From NCBI RefSeq assembly GCF_014201315.1, contig NZ_JACHDY010000007.1, positions 62,001-126,000 on the forward strand: DNA of 64,000 bases. The letters run 5' to 3'. Positions 35,540 to 45,000 of this stretch are shown here, one piece after another (position 1 is the first letter of the stretch; each line of letters starts with the position of its first letter). The stretch is from Edaphobacter lichenicola (GTDB lineage: Bacteria; Acidobacteriota; Terriglobia; Terriglobales; Acidobacteriaceae). The notes below the pieces were generated by a model. It did not search any database and was not told the origin of the DNA. It was given only the letters and a program-made list of their open reading frames with translations. The translations under genes were made by a program, and so were the position numbers.

Positions 35540-36250
35540 ATGCGCGTACTACTGGTTGAAGACGAGATTCGCCTGGCTGAAAACGTGGCGCACGCGCTGC
35601 GCGATGGGCCGGGCTTCGCGGTGGACCATGCCGAGGATGGGCAGACGGGGCTGGATCTGGCTGAAAATCTTTGCTACGACCTGATCATTCTCGATCTGAT
35701 GCTGCCGAAACTGGATGGCTTGACGGTTCTTCGCCGGCTGCGCGAACGAGGCGATAACACTGCGGTACTGATCCTGACGGCGCTGAGTGAACGATCTTCC
35801 ATTATTCAACTGCTGAACAGCGGCGCGGATGACTATTTGAGCAAGCCCTTCGATCTGGGAGAGGTGATTGCGAGGGCGAAGGCGCTGATTCGCCGGGGCA
35901 AGGGTATGGCGAGTCCGGCGCTGCGACTGGGCGATCTGGAGCTGCACACTGGGGACCAGAGCGTCTTCCGCGCGGGCAATCCGATTGTGCTTTCGCCGAT
36001 GGAGTATCGGATTCTCGAGTACCTGATGCATCGCCCACGCGCCATCGTCTCCAAGCGAGAGTTGCTGGAGCATATGTACGACTTCAACTGGGTGCATCAC
36101 TCTAATGTGATCGAGGCGCATGTTTCGAATTTGCGACGGAAGCTGGGGGAGGGGACGAATCCGCCGACGATCGAGAATCTGCGCAATCGGGGTTACAGAC
36201 TTGTGCTGGAGTACGGCAACTACAAGGATGCCGGGGACGAATCGGGATGA
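35540..36250 (+). CDS. OmpR/PhoB-family response regulator
   Basis: A 236-residue DNA-binding response regulator. The receiver domain (1-118) has the acidic pair in VEDE, phospho-acceptor Asp52 in IILDLMLPKLDG, the Thr in LILTALSE and the Lys in LSKPFDLGE. A winged helix follows at 130-228 (LSPMEYRILEYLMHRPRAIVSKRELLEHMYD; VIEAHVSNLRRKLG; LRNRGYRLVLEYG). It overlaps the sensor kinase gene by 4 bp. The DNA-recognition helix belongs to the class that binds direct repeats of about 11 bp, matching the repeated CTTAAG motif upstream of this gene and of four other loci. Confidence 0.97.
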   Translation: MRVLLVEDEIRLAENVAHALRDGPGFAVDHAEDGQTGLDLAENLCYDLIILDLMLPKLDGLTVLRRLRERGDNTAVLILTALSERSSIIQLLNSGADDYLSKPFDLGEVIARAKALIRRGKGMASPALRLGDLELHTGDQSVFRAGNPIVLSPMEYRILEYLMHRPRAIVSKRELLEHMYDFNWVHHSNVIEAHVSNLRRKLGEGTNPPTIENLRNRGYRLVLEYGNYKDAGDESG

Positions 36251-37710
36251 AGACCTACTCCCTGACGCGGCGCCTGATCACGGCTGTACTTCTGGTGGAG
36301 CTCTGCTCCTTGCTGGCCTTGATTGGGATCGCCAGTGTTTATGAGGGGATTTCACACTTTCGAGCTTTTGATGTGATGCTTCGCGGCCGGGCAGATTCAG
36401 TTCTTGGTGCTGTGCAGGACGCAGAAGACCCAGAAGACAACTTGATGCTTTATGGCACCGAGGGGCTCGCTCCACGGCGAGACATTTATGTCGTGCGCGA
36501 CGACCGTGGCCGCGTGATCGGATCGCAGGGGTGGCCGGGCGGCGAACAAGCGTTGGCCAGCAGTGATGCGAGGGAGTTTCGCAATCTGACGGTTGGAGGG
36601 ATTCGGTATCGAGTGATTCGCAGGCCCGGTCTGCGGATCGTCGATCCGGGGGATGCGAAGGGCGGCGTTGCCCGGCATGTCATTATTCTTTACGGCTCGC
36701 GTACTCATCCGGTGTGGGAGCGAGTCAGGAACGCCATTGCTTTCTATGCGCTCTCGGGTCTTCTCCTTCTCGTGGTAACCGGCGTGGTTCTTCGACATCT
36801 GTTGCGTCGTGGGCTTCAACCTCTATATGAACTGGCCGAGCAGGCAGGGGGGATCTCTGTCACGTCGTGGAACCTGGGTCCTTCCAGTCAGGCGCGTTAT
36901 GTGCGAGAGCTTGAACCGCTGGTCTCGGCGATTGAGTCGGCGCTGCTGAGGCTCGAGCAGTCGTTCGCGCAACAAAAGCAGTTTGTCAGCGATGCGGCCC
37001 ACGAACTGAAGACCTCGGTGGCGGTGGTGAAGTCTTCTCTGCAGCTTTTGACGATGCGGACGAGGTCTGCGAAGGAGTATGAAGAGGGGCTGGAGCGAGT
37101 GACGATCGACTCGGAGCGCATGGAGGAGCTTGTCGCGAAGATGCTTACTCTGGCGCGGCTTGAGGATGGCGCGGAACAGCCAGAGTCGTATCGAACGGTC
37201 GAACTTGGCGATGTTCTCCGTGACGTGGCGGAGCACTTTCGGACGCTGGCGAGCTTCCACCGGATCAGCCTGGTGATCAACGCGGAGAGTCCGGCCTTCG
37301 TCTTTTGCGATCCCGACCAGCTTCGCCTGCTTTGCTCGAACCTGATTCACAATGCGATTCAACATAGCGCAGCCGGCGCCGAGGTTCGCGCGATCGTCAG
37401 CAGCCGGGACAAGGTGGCGCGATTGGTTATTGAGGACGATGGGGAGGGGATTCAGGAAGACGTGCTTCTTCACGTCTTCGATCGGTTCTATCGAGGAGAC
37501 CCGTCGCGCAGCCGGCGAACGGGTGGCACGGGCCTGGGACTGGCGATCTCAAAGGCGATCGTCTTGCGATACCACGGCGCGATTCGCCTGGAGAGTAGAC
37601 CTGGGCACGGCACGAGCGCCATCGTTACTCTGCCCTTGGTCGAGACCACCTCAGAAAGAACGGATCTTGGGGTCGCAAGGAACCTTGAAAAAGGAGTTGT
37701 GAGCTCTTAA
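36247..37710 (+). CDS. Membrane sensor histidine kinase paired with the OmpR-type regulator
   Basis: A 487-residue kinase. TM1 is at about 8-30, a periplasmic sensor domain of about 130 residues follows (33-163), TM2 is at 164-184 (FYALSGLLLLVVTGVVL), then a HAMP-like linker. The H-box is VSDAAHELKTSVAVVKSSLQ with His252. The N-box is LLCSNLIHNAIQHS, G1 is DDGEGI and G2 GTGLGLAISKAI. The sensor domain contains no cysteine or histidine cluster that would announce a ligand; acidic residues are present (DAEDPEDN), as in PmrB/PhoQ-like sensors of cations or antimicrobial peptides, but this is speculative. The start overlaps the regulator gene; its stop lies inside the next PmrA-like site. Confidence 0.96.
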   Translation: MKTYSLTRRLITAVLLVELCSLLALIGIASVYEGISHFRAFDVMLRGRADSVLGAVQDAEDPEDNLMLYGTEGLAPRRDIYVVRDDRGRVIGSQGWPGGEQALASSDAREFRNLTVGGIRYRVIRRPGLRIVDPGDAKGGVARHVIILYGSRTHPVWERVRNAIAFYALSGLLLLVVTGVVLRHLLRRGLQPLYELAEQAGGISVTSWNLGPSSQARYVRELEPLVSAIESALLRLEQSFAQQKQFVSDAAHELKTSVAVVKSSLQLLTMRTRSAKEYEEGLERVTIDSERMEELVAKMLTLARLEDGAEQPESYRTVELGDVLRDVAEHFRTLASFHRISLVINAESPAFVFCDPDQLRLLCSNLIHNAIQHSAAGAEVRAIVSSRDKVARLVIEDDGEGIQEDVLLHVFDRFYRGDPSRSRRTGGTGLGLAISKAIVLRYHGAIRLESRPGHGTSAIVTLPLVETTSERTDLGVARNLEKGVVSS

Positions 37711-37722
37711 GCGTACGTTAAG
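37706..37722 (+). promoter_or_regulatory. PmrA-box-like direct repeat (site D) before the propeller/efflux operon
   Basis: CTTAAG-CGTAC-GTTAAG with 11-bp period overlaps the kinase stop codon. A possible -10, GATATT, is at 37733-37738. The ATG of the beta-propeller gene at 37779 has GGAG upstream, so this target has a normal leader, unlike sites A to C. Confidence 0.65.
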
Positions 37723-37778
37723 CGAGTTCTGCGATATTTGTAGGGAACAAATTTCTTCAACTCTGGAGTGTTTTTGAC

Positions 37779-38825
37779 ATGCCGAATACAAGCAGACGAG
37801 TCGTCTCTTCTCTCCTCTTTGCCGCATCGACGCTGGTTCCCTTCTTTACGACAGCGTCTGCTACGGCTCAAAAGCCATTTCAGATTGAACAGCGATGGAC
37901 CATCGGAGGCACGGGTGGTTGGGACTACCTGACGGCCGATCCGACGACACACCGCCTTTACATCGCCCACCTGACGCGGGTCGACGTCGTCGATACCACG
38001 ACCGGAAAAGTGATCGGAGCCGTTGAAGGATTGACTCGATGCCACGGCGTCGTCATCGCTCCCGATGGCAAGACCGGCTTTGCTTCCGATGGCGGATCCA
38101 ACAACGTCGTGGTCTTCGATACTTCCAACTTTGCTACGCTGACGAAGATTCCGACCGGAACGAATCCCGACGGCATGGCTTACGAAGGCTCCACCAATAC
38201 GCTCTGGGCGTTCAATGGAACAAGCAAGAACGCCACGGTGATCGATGTAGCCAGTCGTAAAGCGATTGGCACGGTTGCGCTACCCGGCAGACCGGAGTTC
38301 CCTCAGAGCGATGATCAGGGAACGGTTTTCGTGAATATCGAAGATAAAAACACTCTCGTCCGACTCGACGCCAAGGCTCAAAAAGTTACAGCCGACTGGC
38401 CGCTGCCCGGGTGCGACTCGCCGTCGGGGCTGGCCTTCGATAAGGAGGGCGGACGTCTGTTTTCGGTCTGCGACGGCAAGAAGATGGCCGTCACCGATTC
38501 GCACACCGGCAAGTCGCTGGCTATGCCGACCATTGGCGATGGGCCTGATGCCGCGGGATATGACGCGAGCAAGAAGTTGGCGTTCTCTTCCAATGGCGAC
38601 GGTACGTTGAGCGTCGTCGATGCCAGCAAAGCAACGTATCCGGTGATACAGACGCTTCCGACGATGAAGGGCGCGAGAACGATGGCGTTCGATCCGTCTA
38701 CCGGAAAGATCTACACCGTAACGGCCAAGTTCGGTGCGACCCCGCCTGCAACCGCCGCGACTCCTCGCCCGCGACCCTCTATCCTGCCCGACAGCTTTAC
38801 CGTGCTGGTGATCGGCCAAGACTAG
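37779..38825 (+). CDS. Exported YVTN/YncE-type beta-propeller protein
   Basis: A 348-residue periplasmic protein with a Sec signal ending near TTASATAQ. The mature part consists of about seven beta-propeller blades with the signature patterns LYIAHLTRVDVVDTTTGKVIG, GFASDGGSNNVVVFDTSN, LWAFNGTSKNATVIDVASRK and LAFSSNGDGTLSVVDASK. Members of this family are scaffold or binding proteins without a fixed reaction. It is the first gene after the two-component system, 41 bp ahead of a TolC-type gene, so it is probably transcribed with the efflux genes under site D. A functional link to efflux is inferred from position only. Confidence 0.88.
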   Translation: MPNTSRRVVSSLLFAASTLVPFFTTASATAQKPFQIEQRWTIGGTGGWDYLTADPTTHRLYIAHLTRVDVVDTTTGKVIGAVEGLTRCHGVVIAPDGKTGFASDGGSNNVVVFDTSNFATLTKIPTGTNPDGMAYEGSTNTLWAFNGTSKNATVIDVASRKAIGTVALPGRPEFPQSDDQGTVFVNIEDKNTLVRLDAKAQKVTADWPLPGCDSPSGLAFDKEGGRLFSVCDGKKMAVTDSHTGKSLAMPTIGDGPDAAGYDASKKLAFSSNGDGTLSVVDASKATYPVIQTLPTMKGARTMAFDPSTGKIYTVTAKFGATPPATAATPRPRPSILPDSFTVLVIGQD

Positions 38826-38866
38826 CCGCGGGATATTCCGCGCAATGGGCGTGTGTAAAGCAGACC

Positions 38867-40327
38867 ATGAAACGAACCTTTCCACTCAATACGATCTTCG
38901 CGTTTGGCTGGGTGATGGCGCTTGTCATCGCGCCATCACCGGCTGAAGCGTGGCAGACAACCACTTCCGGGATAGCTGCGCCGGAGCTACCTGGGCCGTC
39001 GCAGAGTGCTGCCCCGCCGATCGATGCTGCAGCCACGCAAGCGAACGGTGGAGTAGCGGCGCAAGGAGTCGTGCAAGGTGCGAACCAGGCTGGTCAGGAA
39101 ATTACGCTAGACCAGGCGCTGTCGCTGGCAAGAACGAATGAGCCCGCATTTGCCGCGGCGGTGGCAGCGAGCAAGACGGCACAGCTTGACCGCTCGATCG
39201 CCCGAGCGGCTTTGCTCCCGTCCGTGGTTTACCACAATCAGTATCTCTACACTCAGCCGAATGGCCAGACTGGCTCGATCGGGTCACAGCCTGCGCCCAG
39301 ATTCATCGCCAACAATACGGTGCACGAGTACATCAGCCAGGGCGTCGTTACCGAGACGATTGGACTTGCACAGTACACGGCTCTGGCTCGCGCGGGCGCG
39401 GCTGCTGCGATCGCCAGTGCGGAGATGGAGATCAGTCGAAGGGGTTTGACCTCGACGGTCATTGGACTTTTTTACAATTCAACCGCTGCGCAGGAACGGA
39501 TTGTCATTCAACAGCGCGCCACCAATGAGGCTGCTGACTTTGAGAAACAGACGGAGCAGCGCGAAACTGCAAGAGAAGTGGCCCATGCGGATGTCATCAA
39601 GGCACAACTGACGCTGCAACAGCGGCAGCGAGATCTTGGGGACGCTCAACTGCAGGCGCAGAAGGCTCGTCTTGATCTTGGCGTGTTGTTGTTTCCCGAT
39701 CCGCGCTCGCCGTACAGTGTGACGCTTCCTGCAGCAACTCCGCTTCCGGAGCGAGCTGTGGTGGAGACGCAGGCGGCCGCGAATAATCCCGAGTTGAAGA
39801 GCGCCCTGGCAACGCTGCGAGCGAAGGATCTCGACATTACTACGGCACGGGCTGCTTACCTGCCTGACCTGGTGCTCAACTACTCGTATGGTATCGATGC
39901 CCCGCAGTTCGCCAGAAACGGCCCTGACGGTGTTCGCAACCTTGGCTACTCCGCTTCGGCGACGCTCGACATTCCGGTGTGGGACTGGTTTGCGACGCAG
40001 CACAAGATTAAGCAGACCCACATCCTTCGCGATGCTGCCAAGGTGGCGCTGACTTCTACGCAGCGCACACTGATCGCTCAGCTTGATGAGTTCTATGGAG
40101 AGGCTTCGCTCGCTCACGATCAGCTTGCTTCGCTTGAGCTGAGCGTACAGACGGCGCGGGAGAGCCTTCGCCTGACCAGGATGCGCTACTCCGCCGGCGA
40201 GGCAACTGTTCTCGAGGTTGTTGATGCACAGAACTCTTTGACCAGTGCAGAGCTTGCTCATCAGGACGGCACCATTCGCTATCAGCTTGCGCTGGCAAAT
40301 CTTCAACTACTTACGGGGACGATTTAA
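38867..40327 (+). CDS. TolC-family outer-membrane efflux channel
   Basis: A 486-residue outer-membrane factor with a Sec signal (about 1-26). An unusual 50-residue Ala/Gln/Pro-rich linker (about 27-75) precedes the first channel helix at EITLDQALSLARTNEP. Two TolC repeats follow, with EKQTEQRETAREVAHADVIKAQLTLQQ in the first and LGYSASATLDIPVWDW and VLEVVDAQNSLTSAE in the second. There is no lipobox, in contrast to the channel of the 10-17 kb pump. The next gene starts only 2 bp after its stop, so this is part of a tight channel-adaptor-pump operon. Confidence 0.94.
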   Translation: MKRTFPLNTIFAFGWVMALVIAPSPAEAWQTTTSGIAAPELPGPSQSAAPPIDAAATQANGGVAAQGVVQGANQAGQEITLDQALSLARTNEPAFAAAVAASKTAQLDRSIARAALLPSVVYHNQYLYTQPNGQTGSIGSQPAPRFIANNTVHEYISQGVVTETIGLAQYTALARAGAAAAIASAEMEISRRGLTSTVIGLFYNSTAAQERIVIQQRATNEAADFEKQTEQRETAREVAHADVIKAQLTLQQRQRDLGDAQLQAQKARLDLGVLLFPDPRSPYSVTLPAATPLPERAVVETQAAANNPELKSALATLRAKDLDITTARAAYLPDLVLNYSYGIDAPQFARNGPDGVRNLGYSASATLDIPVWDWFATQHKIKQTHILRDAAKVALTSTQRTLIAQLDEFYGEASLAHDQLASLELSVQTARESLRLTRMRYSAGEATVLEVVDAQNSLTSAELAHQDGTIRYQLALANLQLLTGTI

Positions 40328-40329
40328 CC

Positions 40330-41658
40330 GTGGCCAACAAAATGGTAACTACGACGACTCAACGTGCTGGAACACCGGCATTGGCCGCATCTTTGATGTT
40401 CCTGTCCGCTTCCATGCTGCTTCAGAACGGCTGCAAGAAAGCGGACGATACGGCCGATAAACCCGTGGTCACAGTGCAAGCCGTCCATCCCGGAAGCGGC
40501 TCGATCACCGAGGAGATTGACGCAGACGCTACTCTTGCCCCGGTTGCACAGGCCGCGATTTTACCTAAGGTGACGGCGCCGGTGCGTAAGTTTTATGTGC
40601 AACGGGGCGACCATGTGAAGGCCGACCAACTCGTGGCAACGCTTGAAAACGAAGATCTCGCCGCGGCCGCGATGGATAACAAAGGGGCCTTCGATGCAGC
40701 GCAAGGGGCCTATGCGACGGCAACGCAGTCTGCGGTCCCCGAAGAGCAAACTCGATCCCGGCTTGATCTCGAACAGGCCAAGGCCACCCTCGATCTCGAC
40801 AACAGCATTCTCGAAGCCCGCAAGCAGCTGCTGTCTCAAGGAGCGATCCCGGGCCGGGATTACGATACTGCGCGAACGACTGCACTGCAGGCACAGGCAG
40901 CTTACGATATTGCGAAACAGAGGTACGAGGCTCTTAGCAAGGTTGGCACCAGCGCTTCGCTGGAATCGGCCAAGGGGACACTCGCCTCTGCGAAGGGAAA
41001 GTACCTGGGTGCGCAGGCGCAACTTAGCTACACCAACATTAGAACTCCGATCTCTGGCGTTGTAACGGATCGACCACTCTTCGCAGGGGAGACCGCCGCT
41101 GCGGGAACTCCTGTCGTGACGGTGATGGATACCTCCGCCATGATCGCGAAGCTGCACATCGCTCAGATTCAGGCGCAGCGGCTTAGCGTGGGTTCTGCCG
41201 CAACGATTACTGTACCGGGAATAGAGGAGCCGATAGACGCCAAGGTTTCGCTGATCAGTCCGGCGCTCGACCCTGGCAGCACCACGGTTGAAGTATGGCT
41301 CCGAGTACCGAATCCGAAGGGCAAACTGAAGGCCGGTACTACGGTGCACGCCACTCTGAAGGGAAGAACTGTAGAGAACGCGCTGTTGATTCCGACGGAG
41401 GCGGTTCAGCGGTCGCCAGAGGGCGCGGGCAAGATCGTCATGGTGGTCGGCGCGGACGGCGCGGCTGCGAAGCGGGCTGTCACTGTCGGCATACAGACGG
41501 ATGAGTCAGCGCAGATACTTAGCGGACTCAAGCCGAGCGATATGGTGATTACGACTGGCGGCTATGGGCTGGACGAAGGCACGAAGGTGAAGGTGGGACC
41601 GGCAGAGGAGAAAGGTTCGGCGGGCAAGAGCGACGACGACGCGGGAGGCAAAGAGTGA
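40330..41658 (+). CDS. RND efflux periplasmic adaptor subunit
   Basis: A 442-residue membrane fusion protein with GTG start at 40330; ATG 40342 is a close in-frame alternative. The N-terminal signal ends near LLQNGC, a weak lipobox since Asn precedes Gly-Cys. Barrel-sandwich halves are seen at ILPKVTAPVRKFYVQRGDHV and LSYTNIRTPISGVVTDRPL, with an alpha-hairpin between. Beta-barrel and membrane-proximal domains follow (MDTSAMIAKLHIAQIQAQRL, LIPTEAVQRSPEGAGKIVMV). The C-terminus is a charged Lys/Glu/Asp-rich tail. It overlaps the pump gene by 4 bp (GTGA). No metal-binding His/Met cluster was found, so a drug or envelope substrate is more likely than metal. Confidence 0.92.
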   Translation: MANKMVTTTTQRAGTPALAASLMFLSASMLLQNGCKKADDTADKPVVTVQAVHPGSGSITEEIDADATLAPVAQAAILPKVTAPVRKFYVQRGDHVKADQLVATLENEDLAAAAMDNKGAFDAAQGAYATATQSAVPEEQTRSRLDLEQAKATLDLDNSILEARKQLLSQGAIPGRDYDTARTTALQAQAAYDIAKQRYEALSKVGTSASLESAKGTLASAKGKYLGAQAQLSYTNIRTPISGVVTDRPLFAGETAAAGTPVVTVMDTSAMIAKLHIAQIQAQRLSVGSAATITVPGIEEPIDAKVSLISPALDPGSTTVEVWLRVPNPKGKLKAGTTVHATLKGRTVENALLIPTEAVQRSPEGAGKIVMVVGADGAAAKRAVTVGIQTDESAQILSGLKPSDMVITTGGYGLDEGTKVKVGPAEEKGSAGKSDDDAGGKE

Positions 41659-44600
41659 GTCTGCCGAATCCCCCAGCAGTCGACGAAAAGCGCTTCTGGC
41701 TTTCGCGTACGGCCAAGCCGATCTTCTTCTTCCTGATCGTGCTCACGATTGCCGGCATCTACGCGGCATTCCAGGTGCCCATCTCGGTCTTTCCGGATAC
41801 GAACTTTCCGCGTGTGGTGATCGGCGTCGATAACGGTGTGATGCCGGTTGAGCAGATGCAGGTCACGATCACGAAGCCCATTGAAGATGCCGTCAACAGC
41901 GTCCCCGGACTTGTGACGGTTCGCAGCACGACCAGTCGTGGGTCCGCTGAGGTGAGTCTGTTCTTCGACTGGAACGTGGACATGTTCCGCACGCTGCAGC
42001 TCACTGACTCCGCCCTGGCGAAGATACAGTCGAGCCTGCCCAGCACGGCAAAGATCACGACGAATCGCCTGACCTTCGCGACCTTTCCTATTGTGGCGTA
42101 TGCGCTGACGGCTGATGATCGTGGGCCTAACACCGTATCGCCCACGGCTCTATGGCAGATCGCGACCTATGATCTCAAACCTCCTTTGAATCGCGTCACT
42201 GGTGTGAGCACGGTTGTGGTGCAGGGCGGTAAGGTTCCCGAGTTTCACATCGTCCCCGATCCTGCGCGTCTGCAGACTGCGGGCATCACCGTTCTCGATC
42301 TTGTGAACGCGGTGCAGACGTCGAATATCATTGATTCTCCCGGACTGTACGAGGCCGATCACCAGCTGATTCTTGGGCTGGTGGGTGCGCAGGCGCATGA
42401 TGTCGAATCGCTCGGACGCCTCGTCGTCAAGACTACGGCTGCCGGTGTTCCGATTCGCATCTCGGATGTAGCGACCCTGGGGCCGGCTACTCTTCCCGTC
42501 TACACCACCGTCGACGCCAACGGCATACCGTCTGTGTTGCTCAACATAACGCGGCAGCCTTCCAGCAACACGGTTGCCGTGGCTGCTGCGGTCGCCTTCG
42601 AGATCGCACAGCTGAGCAAGACTCTACCCCCGGGGGTTCATCTCACACCTTTCTATGATCAGTCGGAGCTCGTTCGCGAGAGCATCGCCAGCGTTCGAGA
42701 TGCCATTCTCATTGGTCTGTTGCTTGCGTGCGTCATTCTGTTTCTATTTCTGCACGACTGGACTTCCTCGCTGATCGCGGGCATGGTGATACCTGTCACC
42801 GTCGCAGTTACAATTCTTTTTCTCTGGATTATTGGGCAGAGCTTTAACCTGATGACGCTTGGCGGTCTTGCCGCCGCTATCGGACTGGTGATCGACGACG
42901 CCATTGTGGTCGTGGAAAATATCGTCGTGCATCGGGATCGTGGACAGTCCCGTGTCGATGCGGTGCGCACCGCTCTGCACGAGATCACGATTCCTCTCAT
43001 CGGGTCTACCGTCACGCCTGTGGTCGTCTTTCTTCCTCTGATTGCCGTCACAGGGGTGACCGGCAGTTTCTTCCGGGCGCTGGCCGTGACCATGACTGCG
43101 GCGCTTCTCACATCGCTCCTGTTGGCTTTGACCTTCACGCCCGCACTCTCACTTTCGCTTCTGCGCGAGCGTCGCGACGATGCACCCTCGAAGCCGTCTG
43201 CGGATAACTCTATCGCGGACCATGACGAGAACGGCCCTTTCATGCGCCGGGTCCTCAGCTTTCACAGCCGCGTGCTCGGCTGGACGATTCGTCGAAGCTG
43301 GGCGCTGGTAGCTATCTCCGGAGTTCTCATCGTAGTTGGCTACTTTGCCTACAGCGCACTCGGGTCGAATCTGTTGCCAGCGATGGATGAAGGAAGCTTT
43401 ATCCTTGACTACATCATGCCCGCGGGCAGCTCTCTTGCGACGACGAATAAAGCGCTCGATCGAGTGGAAAAGATTCTCCGCGATACGCCGGAGGTTTCGA
43501 TTACAACGCGCCGCACCGGTCTTCAGCTTGGTCTCGCTGCCGTCACAGAGGCCAATACCGGCGATATCTCGGTTCGCCTGAAGACGAAGCGATCACGCGC
43601 TATCGATGAGATTATTTCGGACGTGCGACAGAAGATCAAGGAGCAGGAGCCTGAGCTTGATGTCGAGTTTGTGCAGGTTCTTGAGGATATGATCAACGAT
43701 CTCTCGAACTCTCCCGAACCGATTCAGATTAAACTCTTCTCGAACGACACCACACTTCTGCATGATCTGGGGCCGAAGGTACAGGCGGCCATCTCGGCGA
43801 TTCCGGGGGTTGTCGATACACAGAACGGTGTCGACAACACACTGAGTGGGCCTGCGACGACCTTCCAGGTGGATCCAGGACTGGCGAGCCGCCTCGGCTT
43901 TACGGTTCAGGAGGTAGCAGAAGACGCAACCTCGCTGCTGGATGGTCTGCCTTCGACTGATCCGGTGATTGTGGCAGGCCGGCCTTACACCGTCCGCGTG
44001 CGCATGTCAGACGAGCATCGCGCGTCGTTGAGCGCGATCCAGAACACGGTCTTCAACTCTGCGACGGGGCACACCGCGACGCTGGGTGCACTTGCCGAGA
44101 TAAAAGAACTGCCTCCGCAGAATGAGATCCGCCGCGAAAATCTAGAGCAGGTTGTGCTGGTAAGCGGGCGACTGGAGGGTTCCAACCTGGGCGGCGCCAT
44201 GGTCAAGGTGAAAGATGCTGTGGCTAAGCTGAATCTTCCGGCGAGTGTTCGGGTCGAGTACGGCGGCACGTATCAGGAGCAGCAAAAATCTTTTCATGAA
44301 CTCGTCCAGGTTCTCATACTTGCGCTTGCGCTGGTCTTCGGCGTGCTGCTTGCTGAATTTCGAAACTTCTCCGCGCCGATTGCAATTCTTACGAGCTCAG
44401 TTCTTTCCATGGCGGGAGTCGTTCTGGCGCTGCTGATCACGCGAACAGACTTCAACGTCGCAAGCTTTATGGGCTTGATTATGGTGATCGGGATCGTAGC
44501 CAAAAATGGCATCCTGCTGCTGGATGCGGATGAACGTGCGCGGACCGACGGCGCAGAGGCGCTGGATGCGATGATGCATGCGGCGCAGAGGCGGCTGCGG

Positions 44601-44819
44601 CCGATCGTGATGACTGCGACGGCGGCGATGTGTGGCATGCTGCCACTGGCGTTTGCGCTAGGCGCCGGGTCGCAGATGCTGCAGCCACTGGCGATTGCCG
44701 TGATTGGCGGCCTCTTGATCTCGGTGGTTCTGAGCCTGATCGTTACGCCTGCGATGTATTACCATCTGACTTCCAAAGGCGAGCGGGCAGGGGTGGAAGA
44801 GCCACAAGCGACTGTCTGA
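41655..44819 (+). CDS. RND efflux pump, inner-membrane subunit
   Basis: A 1054-residue proton-driven exporter with a GTG start overlapping the adaptor stop. TM1 is at about 20-40, the first large periplasmic loop follows, and the proton-relay aspartates are in AAIGLVIDDAIVVVENIVVH (TM4). The second half shows LIMVIGIVAKNGILLLDADE and AAMCGMLPLAFALGAGSQML. The sequence is clearly different from the RND protein at 13-16 kb (for example AKNGILLLDA versus ATANSILVVSF in TM11), so this is not a recent duplication. Probably under control of the two-component system via site D; substrate unknown. Confidence 0.96.
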   Translation: MSLPNPPAVDEKRFWLSRTAKPIFFFLIVLTIAGIYAAFQVPISVFPDTNFPRVVIGVDNGVMPVEQMQVTITKPIEDAVNSVPGLVTVRSTTSRGSAEVSLFFDWNVDMFRTLQLTDSALAKIQSSLPSTAKITTNRLTFATFPIVAYALTADDRGPNTVSPTALWQIATYDLKPPLNRVTGVSTVVVQGGKVPEFHIVPDPARLQTAGITVLDLVNAVQTSNIIDSPGLYEADHQLILGLVGAQAHDVESLGRLVVKTTAAGVPIRISDVATLGPATLPVYTTVDANGIPSVLLNITRQPSSNTVAVAAAVAFEIAQLSKTLPPGVHLTPFYDQSELVRESIASVRDAILIGLLLACVILFLFLHDWTSSLIAGMVIPVTVAVTILFLWIIGQSFNLMTLGGLAAAIGLVIDDAIVVVENIVVHRDRGQSRVDAVRTALHEITIPLIGSTVTPVVVFLPLIAVTGVTGSFFRALAVTMTAALLTSLLLALTFTPALSLSLLRERRDDAPSKPSADNSIADHDENGPFMRRVLSFHSRVLGWTIRRSWALVAISGVLIVVGYFAYSALGSNLLPAMDEGSFILDYIMPAGSSLATTNKALDRVEKILRDTPEVSITTRRTGLQLGLAAVTEANTGDISVRLKTKRSRAIDEIISDVRQKIKEQEPELDVEFVQVLEDMINDLSNSPEPIQIKLFSNDTTLLHDLGPKVQAAISAIPGVVDTQNGVDNTLSGPATTFQVDPGLASRLGFTVQEVAEDATSLLDGLPSTDPVIVAGRPYTVRVRMSDEHRASLSAIQNTVFNSATGHTATLGALAEIKELPPQNEIRRENLEQVVLVSGRLEGSNLGGAMVKVKDAVAKLNLPASVRVEYGGTYQEQQKSFHELVQVLILALALVFGVLLAEFRNFSAPIAILTSSVLSMAGVVLALLITRTDFNVASFMGLIMVIGIVAKNGILLLDADERARTDGAEALDAMMHAAQRRLRPIVMTATAAMCGMLPLAFALGAGSQMLQPLAIAVIGGLLISVVLSLIVTPAMYYHLTSKGERAGVEEPQATV

Positions 44820-44955
44820 GGAATTGATTGCAGCCGCAAGGTTCTCACGAACTTTTTAATTTGATGGTAGTTGTTGTCTTTTTTGCGTGCAGGCTTGTGT
44901 GTTTGCGGACGACGGTCGCGGAAGAGATTGCATCTTGACTCTGGGTTTGATGGAT

Positions 44956-44995
44956 GGGTGCCGGAGGGCATGATTAGCGCTCTCCGGCACCCTTT
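44956..44995 (+). terminator. Hairpin between the efflux operon and the convergent TonB receptor
   Basis: GGGTGCCGGAG (44956-44966) pairs perfectly with CTCCGGCACCC (44982-44992), loop 15 nt, followed by TTTCC on the plus strand. It lies 137 bp after the pump stop and just before the 3' end of the minus-strand receptor gene. Confidence 0.65.
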
Positions 44996-45000
44996 CCTGG

